DNA of 13,608 nucleotides from an uncultured Bacteroidales bacterium. Lineage in GTDB: Bacteria > Bacteroidota > Bacteroidia > Bacteroidales > Muribaculaceae. The stretch lies in the NCBI GenBank assembly GCA_900544535.1, contig UQVH01000036.1, positions 1-13,608 on the forward strand, written 5' to 3'. A program made the position numbers and the translations under genes. The notes below the pieces were generated by a model. That model had not been told where the DNA came from and searched no databases. It worked only from the letters and a program-made list of their open reading frames with translations. Position 1 is the first letter of the stretch. Each line of letters starts with the position of its first letter. Below are positions 1 through 6,152 of the stretch, one piece after another.

Positions 1-123
1 AAAACTGAATTCTTCAAACAAATCGCTAATTTTGCACTTGCCAGTTGAACCTGCGCCGAATATGCGCATATTTTGGACTAAAACTTTTTGGCTTGATAAG
101 CGTGTTTATTCATCGCTTTTTCA

Positions 124-131
124 TAATTTTG
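124..131 (+). promoter_or_regulatory. Candidate -7 box for the hydrolase-Mur ligase-ddl operon
   Basis: The bases TAATTTTG match the Bacteroidetes sigma-ABfr -7 consensus TAnnTTTG exactly and lie 20 bases before the ATG at 152. No convincing -33 TTTG lies 19-21 bases upstream, so support rests on the -7 box alone. If used, transcription would begin around 138 and give a leader of only about 15 bases, which also favours the ATG at 152 over the in-frame starts at 32 and 62. A second identical TAATTTTG lies at 27-34. The 151 bases before the gene are AT-rich and contain no other gene I can support. Confidence 0.45.
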
Positions 132-151
132 CAAGTCAATTAGCAATACAG

Positions 152-925
152 ATGGATAAGAAAATCATTTTTGACAAACGACGCTTCCACTTCACCGACA
201 ACGGTAACGGTCCGGAGACAATCCTACTGATGCACGGCTGGGGCTGCAACCATTCGACTCTTGCTTCCGTCGAACGTATAGCCCTCGACTGCGGTTACCG
301 TGTGATAAATGTGGACTTCCCCGGATTTGGCCAGTCGGAAGAACCGGCGGATGTCTGGGGTGTCGAACGTTATACAAACCTTATCGAGCATCTTATAAAG
401 GAGCTTGATCTCAAATCCGCACCCGTATTGCTCGGCCATTCTTTCGGAGGCCGTGTAGGCATATTGTACTCCTCGCGCAATCCCGTCAGCAAGCTTATTC
501 TCGTCGATGCGGCCGGTATCAAGCCCAAACGGTCGCTGAAATATTATTGGAAAATCTATACATTCAAGGCCGTCAAACACATGATGTATATGGTCTACGG
601 ACGCGACGAGGCAGAACGCAGACTCGACAGCCGCAGAGCCAAAGCCGGATCGAGCGACTATGCCGGAGCCTCACCGATGATGCGCAGAATATTGTCGAAA
701 GTGGTCAATGAGGATCTCAGCGACCGCCTGCCGCTGATCAAAGCCTCTACATTGCTGATCTGGGGTGAAAACGACACCGCCACCCCTCTTAAAGACGCAC
801 AGAAGATGGAAAAACTCATTCCGGAATCGGGATTGGTTTCTTTCCCCTCATGCGGCCATTATAGTTTCCTTGATAATCCCGTTCAGTTCGCGGCCGTGCT
901 GCGAAGCTTCCTGAACGCCAAATAA
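152..925 (+). CDS. Alpha/beta-fold hydrolase
   Basis: A 257-residue protein of the alpha/beta-hydrolase superfamily, likely cytoplasmic because no signal peptide or membrane helix is visible. The family landmarks are in order: HGWG at 28-31 (oxyanion-hole loop after the first core strand), the nucleophile elbow GHSFGG at 95-100 with Ser97, the acid Asp208 in GEND, and the base His236 in CGHYSF. A complete Ser-Asp-His triad predicts an active esterase, amidase or similar; the substrate cannot be read from sequence. A lid-like basic helical section lies at about 125-185. I chose ATG 152 because it starts just before the first strand and follows a -7-like box. The frame stays open to the left edge of the window, so TTG 32 or ATG 62 cannot be excluded, but that extension looks non-coding. 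It is followed after 16 bases by the Mur ligase, so it is probably the first gene of that operon. A role on a peptidoglycan-like or D-amino-acid product is inference from context. Confidence 0.9.
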   Translation: MDKKIIFDKRRFHFTDNGNGPETILLMHGWGCNHSTLASVERIALDCGYRVINVDFPGFGQSEEPADVWGVERYTNLIEHLIKELDLKSAPVLLGHSFGGRVGILYSSRNPVSKLILVDAAGIKPKRSLKYYWKIYTFKAVKHMMYMVYGRDEAERRLDSRRAKAGSSDYAGASPMMRRILSKVVNEDLSDRLPLIKASTLLIWGENDTATPLKDAQKMEKLIPESGLVSFPSCGHYSFLDNPVQFAAVLRSFLNAK

Positions 926-941
926 AAATTTGAAAGCTACC

Positions 942-2528
942 ATGTCCATGTTTGCATACATCACCATAATCATAGCTGCCATAGCCTTAGTGTTTGAATT
1001 CCGTCGCCAGCTGATGATGCTCCAGCAGAATTCCTATCGCAACGAACGCTACGCACGCTGGCTGTCGACATCGCAGGACAGCACTTCGACCATGCGCCTG
1101 ATCACCGGAGCCGTGTTGCTTGCCTCACTCTCGACTCTTTCTACCAGACTGGTCTCGCTCGGACTTATAAGTCTTGTTTCTATCATCAACATCTGCATAC
1201 TCGGAGGTAAGAAATACAAGAAACCGCTTGTGATGACCAAGCGCGCCACACGAATTCTGACCGTCATGCTCATTCTGACTGCCATACCTTTTGCTGTGGG
1301 TATCGGCGTATGTCTGCACGAGGGTTATCCGCTTGATTTCTGTGCCGACATCATATTGGCGACTTTCTGCTTCTCTCAATGCTTCACGATGGCCGCAAAC
1401 TGGCTCTTGAAACCGGTTGAGGCTAACATTAACCGCAAATATTATCAGGACGCCGAACGGATACTCCGCGGAATGCCTGACCTGAAAATCATCGGCGTCA
1501 CCGGAAGCTACGGTAAAACAAGCACCAAACACTATCTCAACCGCATATTATCGGAGAAATACGATGTGATGATGACACCCGGCAGCTTCAATACGACCTT
1601 AGGGGTCATCCGCACCATCCGCGAATATCTGAAACCCTACAACGAAGTATTCATTGTCGAAATGGGAGCAAAGCAGCCCGGCGACATCAAAGAGATCTGT
1701 GATCTGGTCCATCCATCTATCGGCATCGTGACAGCCGTCGGCGAGCAGCATCTCGAATCCTTCAAGACTATCGAGAATGTACAGCGCACAAAATTCGAGC
1801 TTGTCGATTCACTTCCTGCCGACGGCCTCGCCGTTATCAACAATGACTTCCCGTTTGTTGCAAACCGGAAAGTCGACAACGTCAAGTGCATCCGTTATGC
1901 CGTCAGCGAATGCGGCGCAGCCGAATACATTGCTGAAAATATCACCTACACTCCTCAGGGAACTTCTTTCACGGTGGTTGCTCCTGACGGAGAAAAATTT
2001 GAGTTCTCGACTCATCTTGTCGGCGAATGCAACGTTTCGAACCTTTTGGCGGCCATCATTGTCGCATTGAAGCTGAATGTACCGGTCGACAAAATCCGTT
2101 ATGCGGTCGGCAACATCGAACAGGTGGAACACCGTCTGAACATGAAACATACTCCCGGTGGTGTCACCATAATCGACGATGCCTTCAATTCAAATCCAAC
2201 CGGGTCTAAAATGGCACTTGACGTTCTGAAAATGATGACTGGAGGACGCCGTATAATCGTCACACCCGGCATGATCGAACTTGGCGACCGCCAGGAGGAA
2301 CTCAATGCCAAGTTCGGCGAATATATCGCCTCCTCGACCGATATAGCCATCATCGTCGGCAACTACAACCGCGAGGCCATTACCACCGGAATAGAGTCAA
2401 CCGGTTCGGCATTAGTGAAGGTTCATACCGTAGACTCATTCAACGAAGCCCAGCAACTTTTAGCCACCATTCTGAAATCGGGAGACACGATTCTGTATGA
2501 AAACGATCTCCCCGACACATTCAAATAA
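942..2528 (+). CDS. Membrane-anchored MurF-like Mur ligase
   Basis: A 528-residue ATP-dependent ligase of the Mur family, closest in motifs to MurF (UDP-MurNAc-tripeptide:D-Ala-D-Ala ligase). The first ~155 residues contain hydrophobic segments at about 5-18, 52-88 (probably two), 103-124 and 133-155, so the enzyme is probably held in the inner membrane; standard MurF is soluble with a UDP-binding N-domain. The central domain has the P-loop GVTGSYGKTST at 185-195, VEMGA at 239-243, GEQHLESF at 268-275 and TKFE with Lys284, placed like the carbamylated lysine of MurF. The C-domain has DDAFNSNP at 412-419 and GMIELG at 443-448. The extreme C-terminus reads LYENDLPD, where MurF usually has a VKGSR-type motif. 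I chose ATG 942 (ATG 948 is also possible) over the TTG at 930. The gap to ddl is 26 bases without a clear promoter. Joining of a dipeptide to a nucleotide- or lipid-linked acceptor is likely; the exact acceptor is unknown. It may be a paralogue of a soluble MurF elsewhere in the genome. Confidence 0.85.
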   Translation: MSMFAYITIIIAAIALVFEFRRQLMMLQQNSYRNERYARWLSTSQDSTSTMRLITGAVLLASLSTLSTRLVSLGLISLVSIINICILGGKKYKKPLVMTKRATRILTVMLILTAIPFAVGIGVCLHEGYPLDFCADIILATFCFSQCFTMAANWLLKPVEANINRKYYQDAERILRGMPDLKIIGVTGSYGKTSTKHYLNRILSEKYDVMMTPGSFNTTLGVIRTIREYLKPYNEVFIVEMGAKQPGDIKEICDLVHPSIGIVTAVGEQHLESFKTIENVQRTKFELVDSLPADGLAVINNDFPFVANRKVDNVKCIRYAVSECGAAEYIAENITYTPQGTSFTVVAPDGEKFEFSTHLVGECNVSNLLAAIIVALKLNVPVDKIRYAVGNIEQVEHRLNMKHTPGGVTIIDDAFNSNPTGSKMALDVLKMMTGGRRIIVTPGMIELGDRQEELNAKFGEYIASSTDIAIIVGNYNREAITTGIESTGSALVKVHTVDSFNEAQQLLATILKSGDTILYENDLPDTFK

Positions 2529-2554
2529 AAAAATATTTCTGATAAATAAACACA

Positions 2555-3754
2555 ATGAAAACAAACATCGGAGTCTTCTTTGGCGGCCGCTCTACCGAGC
2601 ATGAGATCTCTGTCATCTCGGCATCACAGGCCATGCACGCTATAAACCGCGACAAATATGATGTCACACCTATATATATTACAAAACAAGGCAGATTCTA
2701 TACCGGCGACGCTCTCTTTGAAATAGCCAACTACCGTGACATCCCCTCGCTGTTGGCAAAATGTACCGAAGTGTATCTCAAACCGGTCTATGGCGACTAC
2801 AATCTGTATCGCGCACAAAAAGGGGGCCTTTTCGGTAATAAAGGTCCGGTCAGCACGCTTGACGTAGCCATTCCCGTCCTTCACGGAACCAATGTCGAGG
2901 ACGGCATCTTTGAAGGAGTGCTTGAAACCATCGGCATCCCCTATGCCGGCTGCGATACTCTCGCGAGTGCCAACGGCATGGACAAAATCACGATGAAAAT
3001 GATTCTACGCGAGTCAGGCGTACCGGTGATCAACTATATATGGTTCACTGACAAACAGTGGTTCAGCCAGCGCGATGAACTCATCAAAAAGATCGAAGAA
3101 AAAATCGGCTATCCTGTCATTGTAAAACCCGCCAACCTCGGATCAAGCGTCGGCATAGGCCGCGCCGGCAACAGAGAGCAGCTTATTGAAAAGGTGGACG
3201 TAGCTCAGAAATACAGCTCGCGTCTCATTGTCGAACACATGGTTGACAATCTTAAAGAGATCAACTGTTCGGTGCTCGGCGACTGCGACGAATATGAGTC
3301 ATCAGTACTTGAAGAGCCGATCAAGAGCGCCGAAATCCTTTCATACGAGGACAAATATATGGGAGGTACCAAGGGCGCCAAAGGTATGCAGGCCTCACAG
3401 AAACGCATACCTGCCGAACTTCCTGCCGACATGACGGAGAAGATCCGCTACCTTGCCGGAGAGACTTTCCGTGTGCTGAGCTGTCATGGCGTAAGCCGCA
3501 TCGACTTCATTGTCGACGATGACACTAACGAGATATTCGTCAACGAAATCAACACCATTCCCGGCTCCCTTTCATTTTATCTCTGGGAAGCAACCGGCCT
3601 GTCGTTTGACAAACTGATGGACCGCCTCGTGCAGCTCGCGCTGAAACGCAAGCGCGAACAAGGCCTGAAGACCGTCAGCTATGACCAGAATATCTTTTCG
3701 ATGTCAGGCGGCGTGAAAGGCGGCGTAAAAGGAGCAAAATCATCTAAACATTGA
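2555..3754 (+). CDS. ddl: D-alanine--D-alanine ligase family (ATP-grasp)
   Basis: A 399-residue ATP-grasp ligase that would join two D-amino acids, classically D-Ala plus D-Ala for the peptidoglycan stem. N-domain: GRSTEHE at 11-17 with Glu15 in the place of the first-substrate Glu of E. coli DdlB. Central domain: HGTNVEDG at 110-117, MDK at 142-144 and KPANLGSSVG at 191-200 (ATP-binding Lys191, Ser197). C-domain: SYEDKY at 263-268, SRIDF at 314-318, and NEINTIPG at 330-337 with metal ligands Glu331 and Asn333. It is longer than common Ddl enzymes (about 310-350). The omega-loop region (269-286) is extended and has no Tyr corresponding to DdlB Tyr216, and residues 385-395 form a Gly/Lys tail. 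The second substrate is therefore uncertain; D-Ala-D-Ala is the default call, and a D-Ala-X depsipeptide or dipeptide is possible. It follows the MurF-like ligase, so product transfer from this enzyme to that one is a natural inference. Confidence 0.9.
   Translation: MKTNIGVFFGGRSTEHEISVISASQAMHAINRDKYDVTPIYITKQGRFYTGDALFEIANYRDIPSLLAKCTEVYLKPVYGDYNLYRAQKGGLFGNKGPVSTLDVAIPVLHGTNVEDGIFEGVLETIGIPYAGCDTLASANGMDKITMKMILRESGVPVINYIWFTDKQWFSQRDELIKKIEEKIGYPVIVKPANLGSSVGIGRAGNREQLIEKVDVAQKYSSRLIVEHMVDNLKEINCSVLGDCDEYESSVLEEPIKSAEILSYEDKYMGGTKGAKGMQASQKRIPAELPADMTEKIRYLAGETFRVLSCHGVSRIDFIVDDDTNEIFVNEINTIPGSLSFYLWEATGLSFDKLMDRLVQLALKRKREQGLKTVSYDQNIFSMSGGVKGGVKGAKSSKH
3707..3730 (+). repeat. 12-bp tandem duplication in the ddl tail
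   Basis: Two head-to-tail copies of GGCGGCGTRAAA differ at a single base and encode Gly-Gly-Val-Lys twice (residues 385-392 of the ligase), followed by a shorter GGAGCAAAA unit. The repeat is in frame and creates the basic, flexible C-terminus. Confidence 0.8.
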
Positions 3755-3762
3755 TACTGACT

Positions 3763-3939
3763 ATGGGAAGCGTTGGCTTTTGGATTGCATATTGCATCGG
3801 ATTCGGAGTCCTCGGAGGGGGACTCTATACCTATATGTCAGGGCGTAAAAAACGTCGTTGGGCACTCTTTCTGAGAGCCACCCTCATATACACGGTGTTT
3901 GCGTTGGCATTCGTATGGCTACTTTATAAGGTTGCCTAA
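3763..3939 (+). CDS. Small two-helix membrane protein, unknown function
   Basis: A 58-residue protein with two predicted transmembrane helices (about 5-25 and 36-55), separated by a short very basic loop RKKRR at 28-32. By the positive-inside rule the loop should face the cytoplasm, with both ends outside. I recognise no family. ATG 3763 begins 8 bases after the ddl stop, which fits an operon; a TTG at 3751 overlapping the ddl stop is in frame but less likely. The stop codon lies inside the end of the convergent rlmH gene. It could be a partner of the membrane-anchored Mur ligase upstream, but only location supports that. Confidence 0.65.
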   Translation: MGSVGFWIAYCIGFGVLGGGLYTYMSGRKKRRWALFLRATLIYTVFALAFVWLLYKVA

Positions 3940-4409
3940 TCGTGGTGATAGGGCTCGCCCCGCATGATTGTCATTGCACGGTACAGTTGTTCCGTAAAGA
4001 ACAGCCGGACCATTTCATGAGTGAAAGTCATGCGTGAAAGCGACAGTTTTTCATCTGCCCGTGCATAGACATCCTGTGAGAATCCGTAAGGGCCGCCAAT
4101 GATAAACACCAGTCGTTTCAAGCCCTGGACCATGCGCCGCTCGATCATTGCCGAGAACTCCCGCGATGTCAGTTCCTTACCGCGCTCATCAAGAAGGACA
4201 ACCACATCGCCTCCTTGCAAAGCCGAGAGAATGGCCTGGCCCTCACGCTGCTTCTGACTCTCTTCCGAAAGACCTTTGGAAGCCTTGATGTCGGGAATTA
4301 CGCAGAGTTCCATCTGGATGTAGCGGTTGACTCGTCTGACATACTCGGCAATCGCTCTTTCTATGTAATCTGTCGAAGTCTTTCCGACAGCTATTAGTGT
4401 TAATTTCAT
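3936..4409 (-). CDS. rlmH: 23S rRNA (pseudouridine1915-N3)-methyltransferase RlmH
   Basis: A 157-residue SPOUT-class methyltransferase, the usual length for RlmH, which methylates N3 of pseudouridine 1915 in helix 69 of 23S rRNA on assembled 70S ribosomes using S-adenosylmethionine. The trefoil-knot SAM site is visible: LLDERGKELTS at 72-82, GGPYGF at 105-110, LSLSRMTFTHEM at 122-133, then the hallmark C-terminus RGEPYHHD at 150-157. The start MKLTLIAVGK is the normal RlmH N-terminus. It is transcribed away from nadC, with only 30 bases between the two start codons, and its stop overlaps the end of the small membrane gene by 4 bases. All expected motifs are intact. Confidence 0.97.
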   Translation of the reverse strand: MKLTLIAVGKTSTDYIERAIAEYVRRVNRYIQMELCVIPDIKASKGLSEESQKQREGQAILSALQGGDVVVLLDERGKELTSREFSAMIERRMVQGLKRLVFIIGGPYGFSQDVYARADEKLSLSRMTFTHEMVRLFFTEQLYRAMTIMRGEPYHHD

Positions 4410-4439
4410 GAATCAATCATTTATTATATTCGACGAAAT
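4410..4439. promoter_or_regulatory. Divergent rlmH/nadC start region
   Basis: Only 30 AT-rich bases separate the two start codons. On the + strand TATATTCG at 4425-4432 fits TAnnTTTG at all but one position, but its position would put the nadC transcript start almost at the ATG (nearly leaderless), and no -33 TTG is well placed. No good box is seen for rlmH on the other strand. Core promoter elements probably extend into the opposite gene. Confidence 0.3.
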
Positions 4440-5288
4440 ATGAAAACTAAAGACGAACTTATCGACGATCTCCTTAATCTTGCTTTCGCGGAAGATGTCG
4501 GTGACGGAGACCATACCACCCTCAGTACCATTCCTGCCGAAGAACAGGGCAAGCAGCACCTCATTGTCAAGGAAGAGGGAATCCTGGCCGGTGTGGAAAT
4601 CGCACGCAAGGTGTTCGAGAAATTCGATCCTCAGTTAAAAATGACAGTTTTTATCGAGGACGGCGCCCATGTCAAGCCCGGCGACATTGCTTTTGAGGTT
4701 GAAGGTAGCGTCCGCTCTCTTCTTCAGACAGAACGTGTCATGCTCAACATCATGCAGCGCATGAGCGGCATTGCCACTCAGACCGCAAAATACCAGCAGA
4801 GACTCGATGGCCTCAAGACCAAAGTGCTTGACACCCGCAAGACAACTCCCGGCATGCGTATGCTTGAAAAAGAAGCTGTCAGGATTGGCGGCGGATGCAA
4901 CCACCGCATCGGACTCTTCGACATGATCCTGATCAAAGACAATCATGTCGATTTTGCCGGAGGCATTCCTCAGGCAGTAAGCGCGGCGCGCAAATATCTC
5001 GCTGAAAAAGGCAAGGATCTGAAAATCGAGCTTGAAGTGCGCAATGAAGACGAAATCCGCCAGGCTCTCGAAGCCGGTGTCGACCGCATCATGCTTGACA
5101 ATTTCACGCCTGAACGCACCCGCGAGGCTGTAAAGCTCATCAACGGCCGCATTGAAATCGAATCATCCGGCGGCATCACTCTCGACACGCTCCGCGACTA
5201 CGGTGAATGTGGCGTCGATTTCATATCAGTCGGTGCGCTCACCCACTCTGTCAAGGGCCTCGACATGAGTTTCAAGGCAATGAAATAA
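4440..5288 (+). CDS. nadC: Nicotinate-nucleotide pyrophosphorylase (carboxylating), quinolinate phosphoribosyltransferase
   Basis: A 282-residue enzyme that converts quinolinate and PRPP to nicotinate mononucleotide, CO2 and pyrophosphate, the entry step of de novo NAD synthesis. Type II QPRTase features are all present: the N-terminal EDVGDGDHTT at 18-27, TER at 97-99, the substrate loop DTRKTTPG at 131-138, GGCNHRIGL at 151-159, KDNH at 166-169, ELEV at 197-200, and the PRPP-binding ESSGGI at 241-246 followed by SVGALTHS. Length and ends match the family. It stands alone: divergent from rlmH and convergent with the HAD gene. nadA and nadB are not in the window. Confidence 0.97.
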   Translation: MKTKDELIDDLLNLAFAEDVGDGDHTTLSTIPAEEQGKQHLIVKEEGILAGVEIARKVFEKFDPQLKMTVFIEDGAHVKPGDIAFEVEGSVRSLLQTERVMLNIMQRMSGIATQTAKYQQRLDGLKTKVLDTRKTTPGMRMLEKEAVRIGGGCNHRIGLFDMILIKDNHVDFAGGIPQAVSAARKYLAEKGKDLKIELEVRNEDEIRQALEAGVDRIMLDNFTPERTREAVKLINGRIEIESSGGITLDTLRDYGECGVDFISVGALTHSVKGLDMSFKAMK

Positions 5289-5311
5289 GCGATTTTCCAG
5301 ATCGCCTATTT
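5283..5311. terminator. Possible bidirectional terminator between nadC and the HAD gene
   Basis: An inverted repeat pairs AAATA (5283-5287) with TATTT (5307-5311) and GCGAT (5289-5293) with ATCGC (5301-5305), with one mismatch and a 7-base loop. The A-rich and T-rich outer arms suit termination in both directions. Both stop codons (5286-5288 for nadC, 5306-5308 for the HAD gene) lie in the stem. The stem is short, so confidence is moderate. Confidence 0.45.
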
Positions 5312-5941
5312 CCGCACTGACAACATATCATCTATTGTAAAGCCTGCAAGATCATCAATGATCTCGTGGGCTTTGCCGTTTATGCGCTCGCGGGAATTGG
5401 TTGTGGCGAGTCCGATGACCGTAGCGCCGGAACGTCGGCCGGCCTCAAGGCCCTGCATGGAATCTTCAAACACAAAGCAATCTTCAATAGGCACACCGAT
5501 CATGGATGCACCTTTCAGATAACCTTCCGGATCAGGTTTGCTTTTGGTGACCAATCCTGCCGTAATAAGTGCAGTGGCCATCTCTTTCAGGTCCGGATGC
5601 GCGTTAAACAGATAGCTCATCTTGACTTCGTCGCTGCTTGTCACGATTGCAAATGGAATGCCGGCGTCTGCGAGTGATTTCACAAAAGTTTCCGCACCGG
5701 CGATCCAGGGATATGCCATATTTTTCTCGAATTCATGCAGCTCGCTGACAATTCCCTCTCGTTCGCTTTCGGGAAAAGCCTTGAGGATTTCGGTCAAAGT
5801 CGTACCCTTTATATCACTGGCAAAAGATTCTCCGCCAACATTATACCGACGGCCCATGCCGCCCCAGAATTTAGTGTATTCGCCTTCACTGTCGACAAGG
5901 ACACCGTCAAGGTCGAACAGTACACCTGTTTTTCTTTCCAT
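5306..5941 (-). CDS. HAD-superfamily phosphatase/phosphomutase, beta-PGM-like
   Basis: A 211-residue cytosolic hydrolase of HAD subfamily I with a helical cap, resembling beta-phosphoglucomutase and sugar-phosphate phosphatases. Motif I is FDLDGVLVDSE at 9-19 (nucleophile Asp10, acid/base Asp12), motif II is VTSS at 100-103, motif III is Lys135 in SKPDP, and motif IV is FEDS at 158-161 with Glu159-Asp160, followed by the usual GLEAG helix. The cap lies at about residues 18-82. All catalytic residues are present, so it should be active, but the substrate cannot be assigned; both phosphatase and mutase roles fit. It is transcribed alone from the region shared with purL and ends in the hairpin shared with nadC. 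Confidence 0.9.
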   Translation of the reverse strand: MERKTGVLFDLDGVLVDSEGEYTKFWGGMGRRYNVGGESFASDIKGTTLTEILKAFPESEREGIVSELHEFEKNMAYPWIAGAETFVKSLADAGIPFAIVTSSDEVKMSYLFNAHPDLKEMATALITAGLVTKSKPDPEGYLKGASMIGVPIEDCFVFEDSMQGLEAGRRSGATVIGLATTNSRERINGKAHEIIDDLAGFTIDDMLSVRK

Positions 5942-6020
5942 AAACTGAAAATTTGGATATTTCGTAAATCCGGATTATTTCATCACAACCGCACACGGCA
6001 CAGGGCCGGATGCGAGGCTG

Positions 6021-6028
6021 CAAAGTTA
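6021..6028 (-). promoter_or_regulatory. -7 box for the HAD phosphatase gene
   Basis: Read on the minus strand these bases are TAACTTTG, an exact TAnnTTTG match, which would start transcription about 70 bases before the HAD start codon. No good -33 TTG lies at the usual spacing on this strand, so strength is uncertain. It mirrors the purL box at 6075-6082. Confidence 0.5.
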
Positions 6029-6051
6029 CGCAAAATTCCCCAATTTAATAC

Positions 6052-6082
6052 TTGGCCAAATGAGAGATTTATTGTAACTTTG
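6052..6082 (+). promoter_or_regulatory. purL promoter (sigma-ABfr type)
   Basis: TTG at 6052-6054 and TAACTTTG at 6075-6082 are separated by 20 bases, an excellent fit to the Bacteroidetes -33/-7 promoter. Transcription should start near 6089, giving a leader of about 64 bases before the purL ATG at 6153. The rest of the 211-base gap between the HAD gene and purL holds the opposite promoter and this leader; I see no small gene in it. Confidence 0.75.
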
Positions 6083-6095
6083 CCGTGGGCTATCC

Positions 6096-6118
6096 GTTGT
6101 CGGACAGCCTCGGACAAC
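6096..6118 (+). other. Short hairpin and direct repeat in the purL leader
   Basis: GTTGTC (6096-6101) can pair with GACAAC (6113-6118). The 7-base direct repeat TCGGACA (6100-6106 and 6110-6116) lies inside the same stretch. The element falls just downstream of the predicted transcript start, a suitable place for an operator or leader control. It matches no riboswitch I know, and a 6-bp stem can arise by chance. Confidence 0.3.
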
Positions 6119-6152
6119 ACCAGATTTTACACCAATCATTGCATATCACATT

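Noticed and set aside
27..34. TAATTTTG as a second upstream promoter
   Set aside because: It matches the -7 consensus, but its -33 region falls at the very edge of the window without a TTG, and such AT-rich matches are common by chance.
58..70. Small inverted repeat TGCGC/GCGCA near the left edge
   Set aside because: A 5-bp stem without a T-tract or clear partner gene is too weak to call a terminator or operator.
32..151. N-terminal extension of the hydrolase from TTG 32 or ATG 62
   Set aside because: The frame is open, but the 40 added residues match no alpha/beta-hydrolase N-terminus, the DNA is AT-rich and overlaps a -7-like box, and the ATG at 152 gives a normal-sized enzyme.
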